Assembly (NCBI GenBank): GCA_025356795.1
Contig: JANXRR010000316.1
Coordinates: forward strand, 1 to 6,505
DNA length: 6,505 nucleotides
Direction of reading: 5' to 3'
DNA from: Bacteroidia bacterium
GTDB taxonomy: Bacteria > Bacteroidota > Bacteroidia > Cytophagales > Cyclobacteriaceae
Shown piece by piece: positions 6,474 through 6,505 of this stretch. Position numbers and translations under genes: made by a program. The notes below the pieces were generated by a model. It saw only the letters and a program-made list of their open reading frames with translations, was not told where the DNA came from and searched no databases. Numbering within the stretch: the stretch's first letter is position 1; every line of letters begins with the position of its first letter.

Positions 6474-6505
6474 AGTTTAGTGAAAGTGGTTTCACTAAAC
6501 TTTTT
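6474..6505 (+). terminator. Strong intrinsic terminator, rightward, with no visible gene before it
   Basis: A perfect 12-bp stem (6474-6485 with 6490-6501), loop GTGG (6486-6489), is followed by a T-run (6501-6505) that reaches the window edge. No A-run precedes the stem, so it works only in the rightward direction. The stem is AT-rich with three G-C pairs, but its length and perfect pairing together with the T-tract make a terminator the best reading. The only nearby gene runs leftward and begins at 6319, so the terminated transcript must be a short unannotated one or a leader for a gene beyond the edge. A 28-bp palindrome for protein binding is the alternative. Confidence 0.7.

Noticed and set aside
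6431..6505. Insertion-sequence end suggested by the GTGACACCCC motif and the 28-bp palindrome
   Set aside because: No transposase, matching opposite inverted repeat or target-site duplication is visible in the window. The terminator reading explains the palindrome and T-run more simply.

Overview
The window looks like a chromosomal segment of a Bacteroidota bacterium, most likely of the Cytophagia/Cytophagales type. The evidence is a very large modular surface protein ending in a type IX secretion (T9SS) sorting domain, a promoter-like TAnnTTTG -7 element, no clear Shine-Dalgarno sequence at the one visible start codon, and moderate to low GC. The genus cannot be told from the sequence.

Layout. 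(1) From the left edge to 4889 (+) runs one uninterrupted reading frame, open at its 5' end, that encodes 1628 visible residues of a secreted multidomain protein. Its modules in order are: an unassigned beta region, an SbsA-type Ig-like domain, several unassigned beta modules, two PKD domains, a jelly-roll-like domain, an Omp28-like thioredoxin-fold module whose two active-site cysteines are replaced, and a C-terminal T9SS sorting domain. (2) 4890-5209 is a non-coding spacer between two convergent genes. It is filled with degenerate repeats: an inverted-repeat element with a third partial arm, then a tandem pair of 54-bp direct repeats each carrying a small hairpin. (3) 5210-6319 (-) is a complete 369-residue ferredoxin-NADP reductase/PaaE-type flavoprotein with FAD, NAD(P) and plant-type [2Fe-2S] domains. 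(4) 6320-6505 holds a likely leftward promoter for the reductase. It also holds, at the very right edge, a strong rightward hairpin plus T-tract terminator with no annotated rightward gene before it.

The two genes have no evident functional link. One product is exported to the cell surface or medium, the other is a cytosolic electron-transfer enzyme, and they are transcribed toward each other. I see no CRISPR array, tRNA, rRNA, transposase, phage gene or recognisable defence system. The points most worth a second look are the redox-dead Omp28-like module, the orphan terminator that implies a short rightward transcript, and the repeat-packed convergent spacer.
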